DNA from: Jaminaea rosea
Lineage: Eukaryota; Basidiomycota; Exobasidiomycetes; Microstromatales
DNA: 64,000 bases
Direction: 5' to 3'
Assembly: GCF_003144245.1 (NCBI RefSeq)
Contig: NW_020289987.1
Coordinates: 490,076 to 554,075, forward strand
The translations under genes were made by a program, and so were the position numbers. The notes beneath the pieces are model-generated. The model ran no database searches, was not told where the DNA came from, and was given only the letters and a program-made list of their open reading frames with translations. Positions 31,188 through 42,130 of this stretch are shown piece by piece (positions within the stretch are counted from its first letter, which is position 1; each line of letters begins with the position of its first letter).

Positions 31188-33402
31188 ATGCCACCAGTCG
31201 CATCGTCGAGCTCATCAGCGCACGCACGCGGTCCCTACGCGCGTCTGACCTGCCAACAATGCAGGAAGAAGAAGCAAAAGTGCTCCCTACCAGTGGGCAC
31301 GACGCCTTCCCCGCATCCTTTGCCGGCCGGGCATAGGTGCGATCGTTGTGTAGCAGGTGGTCTGGTTTGTGTACCTTGGCGCGGTCAAGAAAGTGCTGCG
31401 AGTGCGAATGCAGCGGGTGGGAGCGGGACACAGACTCCTCGTCAGATAGCTGATGACTTGGCTCGAATCGCCCCACGGGCATCCAACGGAGCAACGTCTT
31501 CTTCAGCTGCCTCCTCTTCCTCTGCGGCGCTCAACCCTCCTGAGCCTGGCAGACCGCTCAGCTTGATCAACACGCACGTCACCGACTTGCTGCCTGGGAT
31601 GTGCTCCTTTCTACTTCAACACGATAAGTTCGGTAGCGATGCGCTCGGTGTGCCAGAGGGAGAAATGACCTCGCTGCACGACATGGCAGGAGGCGTCTAC
31701 CCTCCAGGCATTGATAAGTCGTGAGTATAGCGCGCGAGCAGCAGCTGCATTCAGCCTCCTCCTGACCATGCTGTGCTCTCATTCTCGCGCACTTCGCCAC
31801 AGCGTGGAGCAATTGCGCCTCTTCCACCCTCACATCTCCAAGTTCACAACCGTCTACGAGGAATGGCAAGACCAAATCCTCTCTCGCGATGCGTACGGGC
31901 GACGCCTCACTTCGAAGCCGCACCTATCCAGCCAACTTCTCCTAGCTACCCTACTCTGGCTAGCCTACCAGCGTATGGGCGGCACGAGTCTCATCTACGA
32001 GGAGTCGCTGATCGCCATCATCAGGGAGACGGCCGAGCAGCTATGCACGGTTCCTTCTCTGGCCGACAAAGGCTATGCCCCGCAGGCTTTCGAGCTGCTC
32101 TTTGCTTACTTTCCCCTCGCACTGCGGCGTTCCCCGCGGGATGAGGCCGGGCTAGCCGGTGAAGCAAGGCGACGCCCCCTTGTGCTCGGCAGCGAGATGC
32201 TCCGCACCGCCTACCGTCTGGCGCCTACAGGGACGGACCCGGACTGTCGGGACTTTTGGTGCACTCTTGCCAGCATCACCCTCCCGTCAAGCATAGACAA
32301 CGTTCCGCGTCAAGTACCGAGCAGCGTGACCCCCTTCCAGGAGCTAGGCTGGGCTTGTATCATCAATCGGACGAATCTGATGCGAAGCGCTATAGATCAG
32401 GAAAAGGAGGCCAAATTTCTCAACGACGACCATGCTGATCAGCCGGAGCGATTCGCCCGCAACTTGCAGGAGTGTTTTGAGACGTTCAAGGATCGGGTGT
32501 GGGATCTGCAAGGGGACCTGACCGACGAGCTCGAGGCGGCGCAGTTAGATTGGAGGGATGGCGCTCCACCGTCGGGGGAGGTGAAGCGCATGTTACACGC
32601 CCAATTCGAGCAGCTCTGTCTGTGCGTGAGCGTTAACTTCGCGACGTACGTGGGCTGTCTAGCTCTGCGGGCCGCGGGCTCCTGGCGTGGGAGGATGACG
32701 GCGGGGACTTTTAGTCGGGAAAGGGCACGTCGAGTCATCGCGGTGGATGATGAAGCGCTCAGTTGGGTCAAGGAGCTTCTCGCCACCCTTTCGTCCCACA
32801 TCGACCAATGGGTGTCACGAGCCCTCACCCTCTCCAACCTCCTCACGGACTGCGCAAATCTGCAATGGTGCATCCCCAAGGTAGAGCGAGCCTTGATGCT
32901 CTCATCCCTCACCAGACTCACCTTGCAGCGCGTCGGAGGGTTGATCCTCTTTGCCTCGGAATCGGACCCGCACTCGGACAGCTCGCAAAGCGCAGAGGAG
33001 ACGCGCGCGTTTCTCGACTCGCTCGTCATCCTCCTCGAGTCGGCCGCAAATGCCACACTCAAAGGCGCGGAGATTGTTGGCGGGGATTTTGCGCAGCAGC
33101 AAAGGGAGGAGTGGATCGAGTGGGCGATTAAGGAGGGGGACGTCCTCGTTACCGCGGGCGTGATGGCGCTGCGTGGTGTCGAGGTGTTGAAGGGGTGGAG
33201 AGCGAAGATGTATGATGCGAGGTGGGGCGAAGGGAGTGGGGAGGGGCTGGAGAAGTGGTGCAGGTTGGACGGGTTTGAGGAGGGGGAGGTGCTGCGTTTG
33301 CTTACTGGTGGGGAGGGAGGTGCCGGGGCCGCTGCGATTGGGAAGGAGGAGCTGAAAGACTTGCTTTTCTTGGCGGCGCAGGGAGGCGTGGAGGCCGAAT
33401 GA
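31188..33402 (+). CDS. Zn(II)2Cys6 fungal transcription factor
   Basis: Exons 31188-31720 and 31803-33402, 710 residues. The binuclear cluster is at residues about 20-60: C-QQ-C-RKKKQK-C, a long loop of about 18 residues, then C-DR-C-VAGGLV-C. A Ser/Ala linker follows, then an all-helical fungal regulatory (middle-homology) region including LLLATLLWLAYQRMG, LLFAYFPLALR and LGWACIINRTNLMR. Nuclear DNA-binding regulator. The start was placed at MPPVASSS, the nearest Met before the cluster; a Met 40 residues upstream is in frame. It is the first gene beyond the RNase H-like array; no evidence links the two. Confidence 0.88.
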
Positions 33403-33497
33403 GCGCGAAGGCGAGCATCTATTAGTACGAGGGAGGGGGGCTGCAAGTGACCTCGAAGGGGGTATCATGCTTCGTCTATGGTAGATCTCCAACTCTA

Positions 33498-34680
33498 TCA
33501 GTGAGGCTCGCGAGCCTCATCCCCACCGCCGTTCATCTCGACCGCATCGTCTTTCTTCCCTGCCTCGCCGGCCATCACCAACCTCTCACCATTCCAGCGA
33601 CAGGGAGCGTCAGGCATCTCTTGGACGCCCAGCAACTCCTTAAAGCCCTCATCAAGATCCGGCTGATCAAAGTACGTCCACTCCAACTCCCCACCATACC
33701 CAACAGGCAGGTCTTCAGGCTCAACCAACTCCTTGAACTTTCCCGCTCGCATCTCCTCACCCGAGAGGATAACAATCTTCTCACGTGTTCCCTTATCGAA
33801 CCACGCCTGTATCCAAGACCAGATCGTCGAAAAGAAGCTCGGAGTATTTACGAGGACGAGGGTGCCTAGCGTCTCGGGGAAATGGGCCGAATTGAGCTTC
33901 GAAGCCGATCCGAGGTGGGAGCGCAATGTCCAGAGTGTACGGAACGAGAGGCCACTGAGGTCTACGATGCTCATCGACTCTGTGACGGGGCCGCCACCTC
34001 GCTGTTGGTTGAGGGTTGAGGCCATGGGGATGTACAGAGAGGTGAGGTGCTCCGTGAGGACGGCTCTGCGTGTGCGTGAGGACGAGAATGGACGCATCAG
34101 TAGGTGCGATTCGGCATGGCATGGCGCGTCGCGGCGTCCTGCTGATGCTGCAAGCCTCACCCGCACCCAACCCGCACTCACATTGTGCTGAATCTCCTCT
34201 CCTCGCTGGCCTCCAACAAGTCTTTATGCTTGGACGGATCAATCGCTCCAGGTTGGAAGACGAACATGGGTCTCCCTCTTCGATCGCACCGCCCGACCAA
34301 ACGCGGGTAGCATTGTCGTGCCCTTCTGAGCCATGCCCCATCCATGTCCTCGAATCGCTGCGCAAGATGAGAGTCGCGACGCCATTTGTCCGTTGTGGAG
34401 AATTGGGACAGGGCCGCAGGGATCGAGTAGGAGCGTGCACGGAGGAAGCGACTGAGCGTGCGGTGCGGTGCGGTGGGGAGACGAGAGGTTGGGCGATCAG
34501 CCACAAGCGTAGGGATTATTGCTCTACACGCCGGGCTCACTCTATCGTCACATCGTCGTACCACGTCTCCCCCTTGACTACGGGGCCGAACTGCTCTTCT
34601 ATCTTTTGCTTCAATTCTTGAAAGGCCTGCGCATGCTGGTCGGTCATGGGAGGGAGCGTCGTTGGGGAGGGGAGCGTCAT
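33498..34680 (-). CDS. Sec14-like CRAL-TRIO lipid-transfer protein
   Basis: Exons 34680-34541, 34451-34182 and 34065-33498, 325 residues. The CRAL-TRIO N domain spans the first junction (TIDRFLRARSYSIPAAL, KWRRD), the lipid-binding core has GRPMFVFQPG, ESMSIVDLSGLS, HFPETLGTLVLVNTPSFFSTIWSWI and LPVGYGGELEW. This is the layout of yeast Sec14/Sfh proteins, which exchange phosphatidylinositol and other lipids between membranes. The ending (EMNGGGDEAREPH) is hydrophilic. An earlier Met choice is not available in frame; a second Met 11 residues in is possible. Confidence 0.88.
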
Positions 34681-35129
34681 GCTTGCGGCTTGGACGAGAT
34701 TGAAATGGAAAAAAGGGGCGAATGATCAAGAAGTCATCTAATCCGCGGAGGAACGTGATGGGAAGAGGCGCAAAGGGGCAAGGAAGAATATGAAAGAGAG
34801 AAGAAGGAGCAACAGAAAGGCGGGAACAGATGCCGCATCGTTGGCCTCGATGTATGCACCTCGACGCCCTCCGCCTGCACCTCGGACTGAGATTTGAGTC
34901 GATTCCGCTCAGCTCAGGCTTCCACGCGACGAAGGGCACGGGCGGGCCTCGTTCCGCTCTTTCTCTGTCCGCCCACTTTTGCCTCGAGACTTGTTGGCTC
35001 CTCAACGCGCCGCGATTTCAAGTAACCTCAGCCAGCACGACCATACGACACACGCAGGGATGGCTTCAATCTATCAATTCTATGCGATTTCTTCTCATGC
35101 AAAGCGCGCAGCCACGGCGGCTCCTCCTC
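34681..35129. other. Gap upstream of Sec14-like gene, downstream of the oxidase
   Basis: 449 bp holding the presumed promoter of the Sec14-like gene and the 3' UTR of the amino-acid oxidase. No gene supported. Confidence 0.35.
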
Positions 35130-37294
35130 TCAAACGCTGATCCACCTGCCCATCCACGTCTTGGTCACCTGCTTGGCCTCATCCACCAAACCCAGCTCAA
35201 GCAACAGCTGCACTGTCCCCCTCACGGCCGACTCCAAAGCCCCCGACACCCATCCATGCGTGACGCTCGTCGAATCACCCACCCAAATGGTCCCATTGTG
35301 CGTCTTGTAGTACTCCGGCAGGTACAGCTTATGCTGCCCAGCCATGGGCGCTGCCCAGCTGGCAGCCTCGAACTCGTCGATACCCCAGCACTTGCGCATC
35401 CCACTGACAAACTCGTCGTACACCACCTCCCCGCCATGCATCTCCGCCACCCCATCCAGCACGTGCTGGACGTGCGCATCCTCCGGCCAAGAGGCCATAC
35501 GGTCCGCATCGTCGTTGCTCACGTACTCTCCGAGGATCACGGCAGGACCTGTGCTGTTGAGCCCATAAGGTGGGTAGCACACGTTGCGGATCCCGGGAAG
35601 GTCAGTCACACTGCATCCGCCGTAGATGGGAGGGGAGAAGGGAGCTCGCTCCCAGAAGCGCGACTTGAAGTGAAGCGCGACCTTGCACGCCGAGGAGTAC
35701 TTGAGCGTCTTGACCGCTCGGGTGAAGGAGGGGGAGATGTTGGGCATACGCCAGAACTTGGCGACTGAGAAAGGCGCAGAGATGACGGCGTAGTCAAAGG
35801 ACTCGCTCTTTGCCTCTCGTACGGAAGCGGCGTTGCTAGGTTTCCAGTGAAGACGGACACGACCGTCCTCCTCGTTGTCGACGCGGTAGATCTTCCTCCC
35901 CATGACCGTCTTGTTCGCAGCAGGAGTCCCCCAAAAGGCATTGGGCAGCTGGCTCATTCCGCGGTCAATCGTCTTCCACTGTACCGTGTTGTTCGAAAAG
36001 TAGGTATTGTCGCCGTACGCTATGTCCCAGAAGTTCTCTGCCAGGTTGTAAGACTGGCCAGTAATCTGGTCGACGGTGTCGAGGGTGAAGTTGTTCTTGT
36101 TGTGGAGATAGGAGAAAGCAGAGAAATCGTCGAGACCATGCGAGATCCACTCCTCGTGCGCCTGCCAGATGTTGGTGGCGATCGAGGCGCGCAGCGCTGC
36201 GGTGCTGGTCATGTTAGCCACGAGCTTCTGAGCGGCCGCGAGATCGTCAGAGGGCTTCGTCGTCGGGATAAGATCCGGGTTCTCCTTGAGCTGCGCATTA
36301 CTCGGGGGCAAACCGTTGGGCATCTTGAAGTTGGATCGATACACCAGGTTACCCGGCGCACTCTGGATCCAAGGGATAAAGTCTACGCTCCTATTCCTGT
36401 TTCCCGCGTTGATCCTGTTCAATTCCTCGCCTAGCTGGAAAACGATCTGACTATCCCTCATGGTAAGGTTCTTGCCCGAGATGGGATCAAAGAGCAAGTC
36501 GGGGAAACGCATGCCTCCAATCTCCTGATAGACGTGCTTGTCCTTGTCCTCGTCAAAGTACTCCGTCTCCAGTCGACCGCCGTAGCGCTGCGAGGCCTCA
36601 ATGAGGGTGTAGTTGTGCAAACCCACCGAGTCGAGGAGGAGGGTCGTCATGAGGCCGGACATGCCTGCGCCTACCACGGCGAGGCGAGATGACTTGGCGT
36701 TCTGCGTGACGAAACCCGGCTTGACGGACGAGACGCCATCGAACCAACTGTGCGTGCGTGCGGGGTGGTGGCAGGTGAGGCGTGGGGTGGGTTTAGTCGG
36801 TGGTCACGCGAAGGGCAGGTGAGGTGAGATAAGTGCGCAACTCACGTTCCGTAATGCTCCAAATCCGCCATCTTCATCTTCTCGCTCCTCTTCCTCCTCC
36901 TCACCTCCCGCTCATTCTCCACCACCTCCACTGGCTCAGAGCGAGCCACGACCTCTCCGTCCACGCGCGCGTACAGGCAGCCAGAAGAAGGCAGGTCTTC
37001 CCTGACGGTCCAGACCGCTCGGGCGGGCAAGGCTTCGCCTTCCCTCAGAGGGGCGGAGGCAATCGTGTCGTGTAGGGTTGCATCGTTGGAGCAGTCGGCG
37101 TAGACGAGGTCGAGGGTGCGCTCCTTTCTGCGGGAGAGGGTGATCTTCTCGTGCTCTTGGGCCGACCAGTCGAGGTGTACGTTACTGATGCCGTGCTCTA
37201 CGGTTGTGGGGGAGCGGATCGAGAGGGGGGAGGAGGGGGTGGGTACGGCTCGTGCTAGGGTGAAGGCTAGGGTTAGCCAGAGAAGGGAGAGCAT
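35130..37294 (-). CDS. Secreted L-amino-acid oxidase / flavin amine oxidase
   Basis: Exons 37294-36846 and 36747-35130, 688 residues. The N-terminus is a signal peptide (MLSLLWLTLAFTLARAV). The FAD-binding GxGxxG is VVGAGMSGLM, followed by EASQRYGGRLET and GGMRFP. The C-terminal flavin motif is WVGDSTSVTHGWVSGALESA. The splice (AC|GTGAGT to CACAG|T) joins HYGT-WFDGVSSVKPG, a segment seen just before the Rossmann motif in fungal L-amino-acid oxidases. Function: extracellular oxidative deamination of amino acids to keto acids, ammonia and hydrogen peroxide, for nitrogen supply or antagonism. Several N-x-S/T glycosylation sites fit secretion. Confidence 0.88.
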
Positions 37295-38948
37295 CGTGGG
37301 CGGTGGACGTGGTTGGGATGCCTCTTCATCTTGGAGTGAGGAGCAACGGGCGAGACTTTATAGTGTAGGGATGGCCGCCAAGATAACGAGGAAGAGAGTG
37401 AGAGAGCCAGTCAGGGAGGGACGATAGGCAGCCATGGTTGCAACTTCTCGCGCCCCCGACTCGCACTAGAGCAACGAAGCACGCACGGCTGTGCTTCATG
37501 TGCGCCCGCCTCCCCTTTCATCTCCAAACTGCTCCCACCTCTCTTAGCCTCGTCTGGTCCATGCAAAGCTTCTCTCGGCGCCTCTCTTTCCCTCTCTGCT
37601 ATCAAGCTTTCGACGCGCCCCTTCTGCGCCCCCACCAGCCATTGCTCGCACTGCACCGCCTATCAGCTTGGTTCACCAGGTAGGTGATCGCGATCCCCGT
37701 CGCGGTGATCCCTATCAGTCTCGAAGAACCCTCGCTCGCTACGAGGGTGCGCTGCTCCCGCCTCGCTGCGCATCTATTGACCGAGGAGGGCCAAGACCCC
37801 GATTTGGTTCTTGGTCTTGGGTATCGCTGTACGACGGGCGGACGGACGCTCGGAGCGTCGAGCGTCTCGCTTCATGAGTGGTGATTATCGCTCATCGCAG
37901 GGACAGACGAGGCGACGCGGTGATTGAACGGGAAGGCAAGACGATGACGGGTGGATTTAAGATGCAGGAGCTCATTGCAGGGTGCAGATTGAATTGGGCG
38001 CCGGCGCGAGGCAATCGGCGACCTACAGTCATGACGACGCGTTCGTGCACGCGCGTAGCTGCAGCCAAGGCTAGTGGATGTAAGCGTACGTACAGCGGGC
38101 CGCGATGCCATTCTTCCGAAGGAGCAACAGGCGCGCAGCGTTGTGTAATCTCTTGGTCTCGAGGTGAGATGTGGCCCTGATATCTCATCATTAATTCGAT
38201 CGCACGTCGACGTCAAACCGATATGATACGACGAAGAAGCGGGGACGAGGCGGGATGGGACCGAGAGGGGGCCGAGGGAGCTCATCACCACGCGATCACG
38301 CTGACCGAAGTGATCTCCGTATCATCGTATCGACGAGGAGTTGCTAAGCAACAACTCAAAGCCTGGGTACGTGATGCGCGCCCACCCGCGTGCTTGCTTG
38401 TCTGCTTGCTCTTTGCTCCTGCACGATCGAACAGCCGCGGCCCCTCGAGCTCGATGGTGGCGGCGCACGGCAATGAAAGTTGCTGGGTCCCACGCCCGCG
38501 CCCGCACCCGCACCCGCACCCGCACCGCCTCTTGCACCTCTATGGTAGTGAGCGATGAGCGGCTCATATCCAATTCTAGGCATCACACTCCCATGCCATC
38601 GCCCGTCGTGACATTCACACCGTAGCCCCGAGCTTCTGCGCTGCACGGCCTTTGCTTGCTCTTTCTCCCCTTTCTTTCCTTCCTTCCTTCTCGGTGAAGT
38701 CGCCGTCTCCGGCCGGGACTCCGCTCGCGCCGAGCCTTTTTTTGTCCGAAGCTGCGCTGCGAGCGAGTCGAGTGAGGGAAGCGACTCGCGGACTCGCGAT
38801 CAGCCCTTTCGTGTTTTGCTACTCGCACTCGATTACTAACACCCAAGTCGTCTCATCGGGGTCCGGCCTTGGCAAGGCAACGAACGTAACCTCGGTCTGC
38901 GCGAGGACGCTCGCCTTCCCCAGCTAGGCAAGGCAAGTCGAGGGGACA
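37295..38948. promoter_or_regulatory. Long divergent intergenic region, amino-acid oxidase / MFS exporter
   Basis: 1.65 kb without a supported gene; the open frames here lack domain signals. It holds a CCGCAC-type hexamer repeat at about 38495-38530 and a CTTT-rich stretch at about 38655-38695. Its length suggests that the two flanking genes are subject to complex regulation. Confidence 0.4.
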
Positions 38949-40732
38949 ATGCTGCCAACGCCAACGCCGACGTCGATGGCACCAGCATGGCACGATGCTC
39001 CACTAGGCCGGCTGCTCAACGCTGTCAGTCACGGACGGTTCTGCCCAGCGGTCGAGGAGCGCGATGGGTGGGAGATGCCCAGCGAGCTGGCTGCGCGACT
39101 TGCTGGTGAGGGAGAGTACGAGGAAAAGGTCGCCGGGGAGCAGACTGGCACGCTCATTCTCGTCGACTGGTACGGTCCCACGGACCCGTCCAATCCGTAC
39201 AATTGGAGTGCAGAGCACAAATGCTACGTCACCGGCCTGGTGTCGCTGCTCACCTTCTGCGTCTACGCCAGCGCCTCGATTGTAGCTCCTGCCAACCTCG
39301 GTCTCGAAGAGCACTTCTCCGTGCCCCCCATAAAGGCCACGTTGAGTCTCTCTATCTTCCTCTTCGGAATGGGAATCGGTCCGCTCATCCTCTCCCCACT
39401 CTCCGATCTGGGTGCGGTCGGCCGCTCTCACCCGCACTGGGCCGCCTCGCTCTGTTTCCTCCTCTTTAGCGTGGGAGCAGCAAGTACGGAGAGTTACCCG
39501 GCGTTGATTGTACTGCGGTTCTTGGCGGGATTTATGGCCAGCCCGGCTCTCGCTGCGGGTGGGGCAGCGTTGGGGGATATGTGGATGGGCAAGGCATTGC
39601 CCAAGGCCATTGCGATTTGGTGAGCGTGGGGTGCGTGGAGGCGGCACGAGTGTACGGCTGACTGACTGACACGATATTCCGTTTCTCGCCCTCGCCGTCG
39701 CCCGCACTCGCAGGGACACGGCGGCCTGTGCAGCGCCCTGCTTCGCACCCGCCATGGCTGGCTGGGCGGCTATGAACGTCTCGTGGCGTCTGCCCTACTG
39801 GCTCGCCGTAGCCTTGGCCGGCATAGCATTCATCGACGTCACGGTGCTGTTGCCCGAGACTCTCGGGGCGAATATTCTGCATCGTCGCGCCTCTCGCCTA
39901 CGAGCCATCACGGGGGATGAGCGGCTACGTGCGCCAGAGGAGCTACGCGAGGGCAAGCTGCTAAGCTTCATGGCTTCACGCATCGTAGGACCCGCGCGCC
40001 TCTCGGTGGAGCCCATCGTCCTGTACTCTGGCGTGCTCATGGGACTCGAATACGGTGAGCAGCGCGCGAGCCGGCACCTTCCATGCTGAACCGCAAGCTG
40101 ACCCTTGCCGTAAACGCGCGCACACAGGCATCTTCTATCTCGCCCTCGAAGCCCTCCCTCTGATCTTCGCCGATATCTACGACTTCAACATCGGCCTGCA
40201 GACCCTCCCCTTCGTCGGACTCGGCGTCAACACCTTCTTCCTCTCCGGCCCGGCATACCTCCTCTGGCTGACCTACTACGTGGATCGGCAGCCCCGCCCG
40301 CTATGTCCGGAGATATGGATCATCCCCTGCCTCGCCTCTGCCCCGCTCGTCATCATCAGCCTCCTCTGGACGGGCTGGTCAGCCAGAGAAGGGGTAAGCT
40401 ACTGGTCCCCACTCCTCGCCCTGTCCCTCTATATTACCCCGGTGTACTTCGTCTTCCTCTCCGTCTTGACATACCTGGCCACCATCTACCCCGGACAAGA
40501 GGCAGCCTCCGCCCTCGCGGCGAATGTCCTTCTTCGCTCATCAATAGCGGGCGTCTTCCCGCTCTTGTCCGGGCCCATCTTTGGCAACCTCGGCTTGGGA
40601 AAGGGATATACGCTTCTAGCCGGCTTGTCACTTGCGCTCCTGCTCCCGCTGTGGGGATTGTACAGGTATGGGCACTGGTTGAGGGCACGATCACCGCGAG
40701 CGGTTGGGGCTAGGCCGAAGAGGGGGGAGTAG
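38949..40732 (+). CDS. MFS transporter, DHA1 (drug:H+ antiporter / polyamine) type
   Basis: Exons 38949-39619, 39714-40054 and 40128-40732, 538 residues. The cytosolic N-terminus ends with the family marker WYGPTDPSNPYNWSAEHK. Twelve hydrophobic segments can be counted, including FLFGMGIGPLILSPLSDLG (a motif-A variant with LSDLGAVGRS), LIVLRFLAGFMASPALAAGG, LLPETLGANILHRRA (cytosolic loop), and PLLSGPIFGNLGLGKGYTLLAG near the end. Related proteins (Tpo, Flu1, Mdr1) export drugs, polyamines or metabolites at the plasma membrane. Both junctions (IW|DTAAC; EYG|IFYLA) are inside conserved helices. It shares an upstream region with the secreted amino-acid oxidase. Confidence 0.88.
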
Positions 40733-41048
40733 TGCGGCGTGGTGAGAAGGGGGAGAGAGGAAGCCGATCTAGCATTGTGTGGGGCATCGCATCGCTAATC
40801 TAAGCATCATCGCAATGTGCAGCCGTGAGGGTTAGGTCGGTATCTTCTTTGCCCACACGAGTGAATCGGGGCGACCAGGAGACGGGGGCTTGTGGGGCTG
40901 ATGTCGAGCGGAGAGCGATACGTGGGCGCGGCAAGGTACGAGGCGGGATGGTGCAAGGCGGCAGACGGGGGATGAGTGAATAGGGTCAAGCAAAAGCGAT
41001 GGGTGTCATTGTCAAGAGACTACAGGGGCTACGACATCGCGGTCTAGC
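40733..41048. other. Convergent gap
   Basis: 316 bp between the stops of the MFS gene and the small four-exon gene; 3' UTRs only as far as can be seen. Confidence 0.4.
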
Positions 41049-41517
41049 CTACTGCTTGTCCTGGATGGGGACGTCCTTGCCCGTGAGCTTCTTGAAGCCT
41101 GCGAGGAGGTGAAAGAGCGGCAGAGGGTCAGCGCTGCGATGAGAGAAAGTGTCGAGAGAGATGAGGGCACGCGGACGTCCTCCTCATCACAACATCATGC
41201 TACACCTCGCTACTCACCTGAACGGATGCCGTCGGAGATCTTCTCGGTAGTCGAGGCGGCTGCGGTGCGTTTGACGAGATTGAGAGGTGAGCTGGGTACG
41301 GCGTGGAGGCGCTGTACGGTCGTTGCGCCAACTCACACTGGCCGTGTCCCGACTTCTGGAGGACCGAGTCGACTCCCTTGTCGAGAGCGTCTTGCTGGGG
41401 GGCACCGCCCTGCTGAGGTTGTTGCTGTGCGAGTGCAAGGGAGGGAGGTGTGAGCTCGACGACGCTTGTGCTGGAGATGACGCGAAGGCCGCGGCTGGGG
41501 ACACTCACGTCTGCCAT
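41049..41517 (-). CDS. Small hydrophilic protein with a TGKDVPI C-terminal motif
   Basis: Four exons (41517-41509, 41424-41337, 41259-41218, 41098-41049) encode only 62 residues. The first exon is three codons (MAD); the others give QQPQQGGAPQQDALDKGVDSV, LQKSGHGQ, EKISDGIRSGFKKL and TGKDVPIQDKQ. All three introns have consensus GTGAGT donors, and the reconstructed ending resembles a family of small fungal stress- or damage-associated proteins that finish in a K-x-TGKDVPI-x-DK motif. No membrane segment or signal. Biochemical role unknown. Confidence 0.72.
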
Positions 41518-42130
41518 TGTGATAGTCTGAGTTTGGTAGCGAAGTTGATTGGTTGTGATGGTTGAGGAAAGAAGGTGTGACTGGCCGCTTCTTGCTCTGC
41601 TATATACGTCCTCTTCGCTCACCTCGTCGCTCGCTCACCACACATCTTCCATGGTCTACTGCCGCTCCACGCCCTCGTGCCCATTCGTACACGAGGAAGA
41701 GCTCTGTTTTCCCTCTCCTCTGCCGCCCGCAACGACGCTATCTCGGTGGGCGAGGTCGGTGGGCGAGCTCGGGCCACATTCTCTTGCGTCACTCGGCGCA
41801 ATAACAGGCCTCCACCCACGCACCAAACGCACCGCCCCGCCGGTCGATGTGCATCGCGATCCTCGTCGCTCCCCCCGAAATGCCTCTCTGCCAGTCGTCG
41901 AGTTTCGGGTCAAAAGGCGCAGCAAAACCGGCGGTCTCGCTGCGATGAGCGGTGCGATGAGTAGGGAGGGATCGATAAGGGGGCGGCGACGTATTAACAT
42001 ATTGCTACAAGAGCCGGACGCAGGAGAACGATGACAACATAGACGAGACGGGGTGCGGCTGCGGGTCCAGAACGAGAGAGTAGAGAGAAAGAGAATATCG
42101 AGAAAAAGTGTCCGTATCGCTATCGCGCCG
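41518..42130. other. Gap upstream of the small gene, downstream of GT31
   Basis: 613 bp; contains the presumed promoter of the small four-exon gene and the GT31 3' end. Open frames here are without domain signals. Confidence 0.35.
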
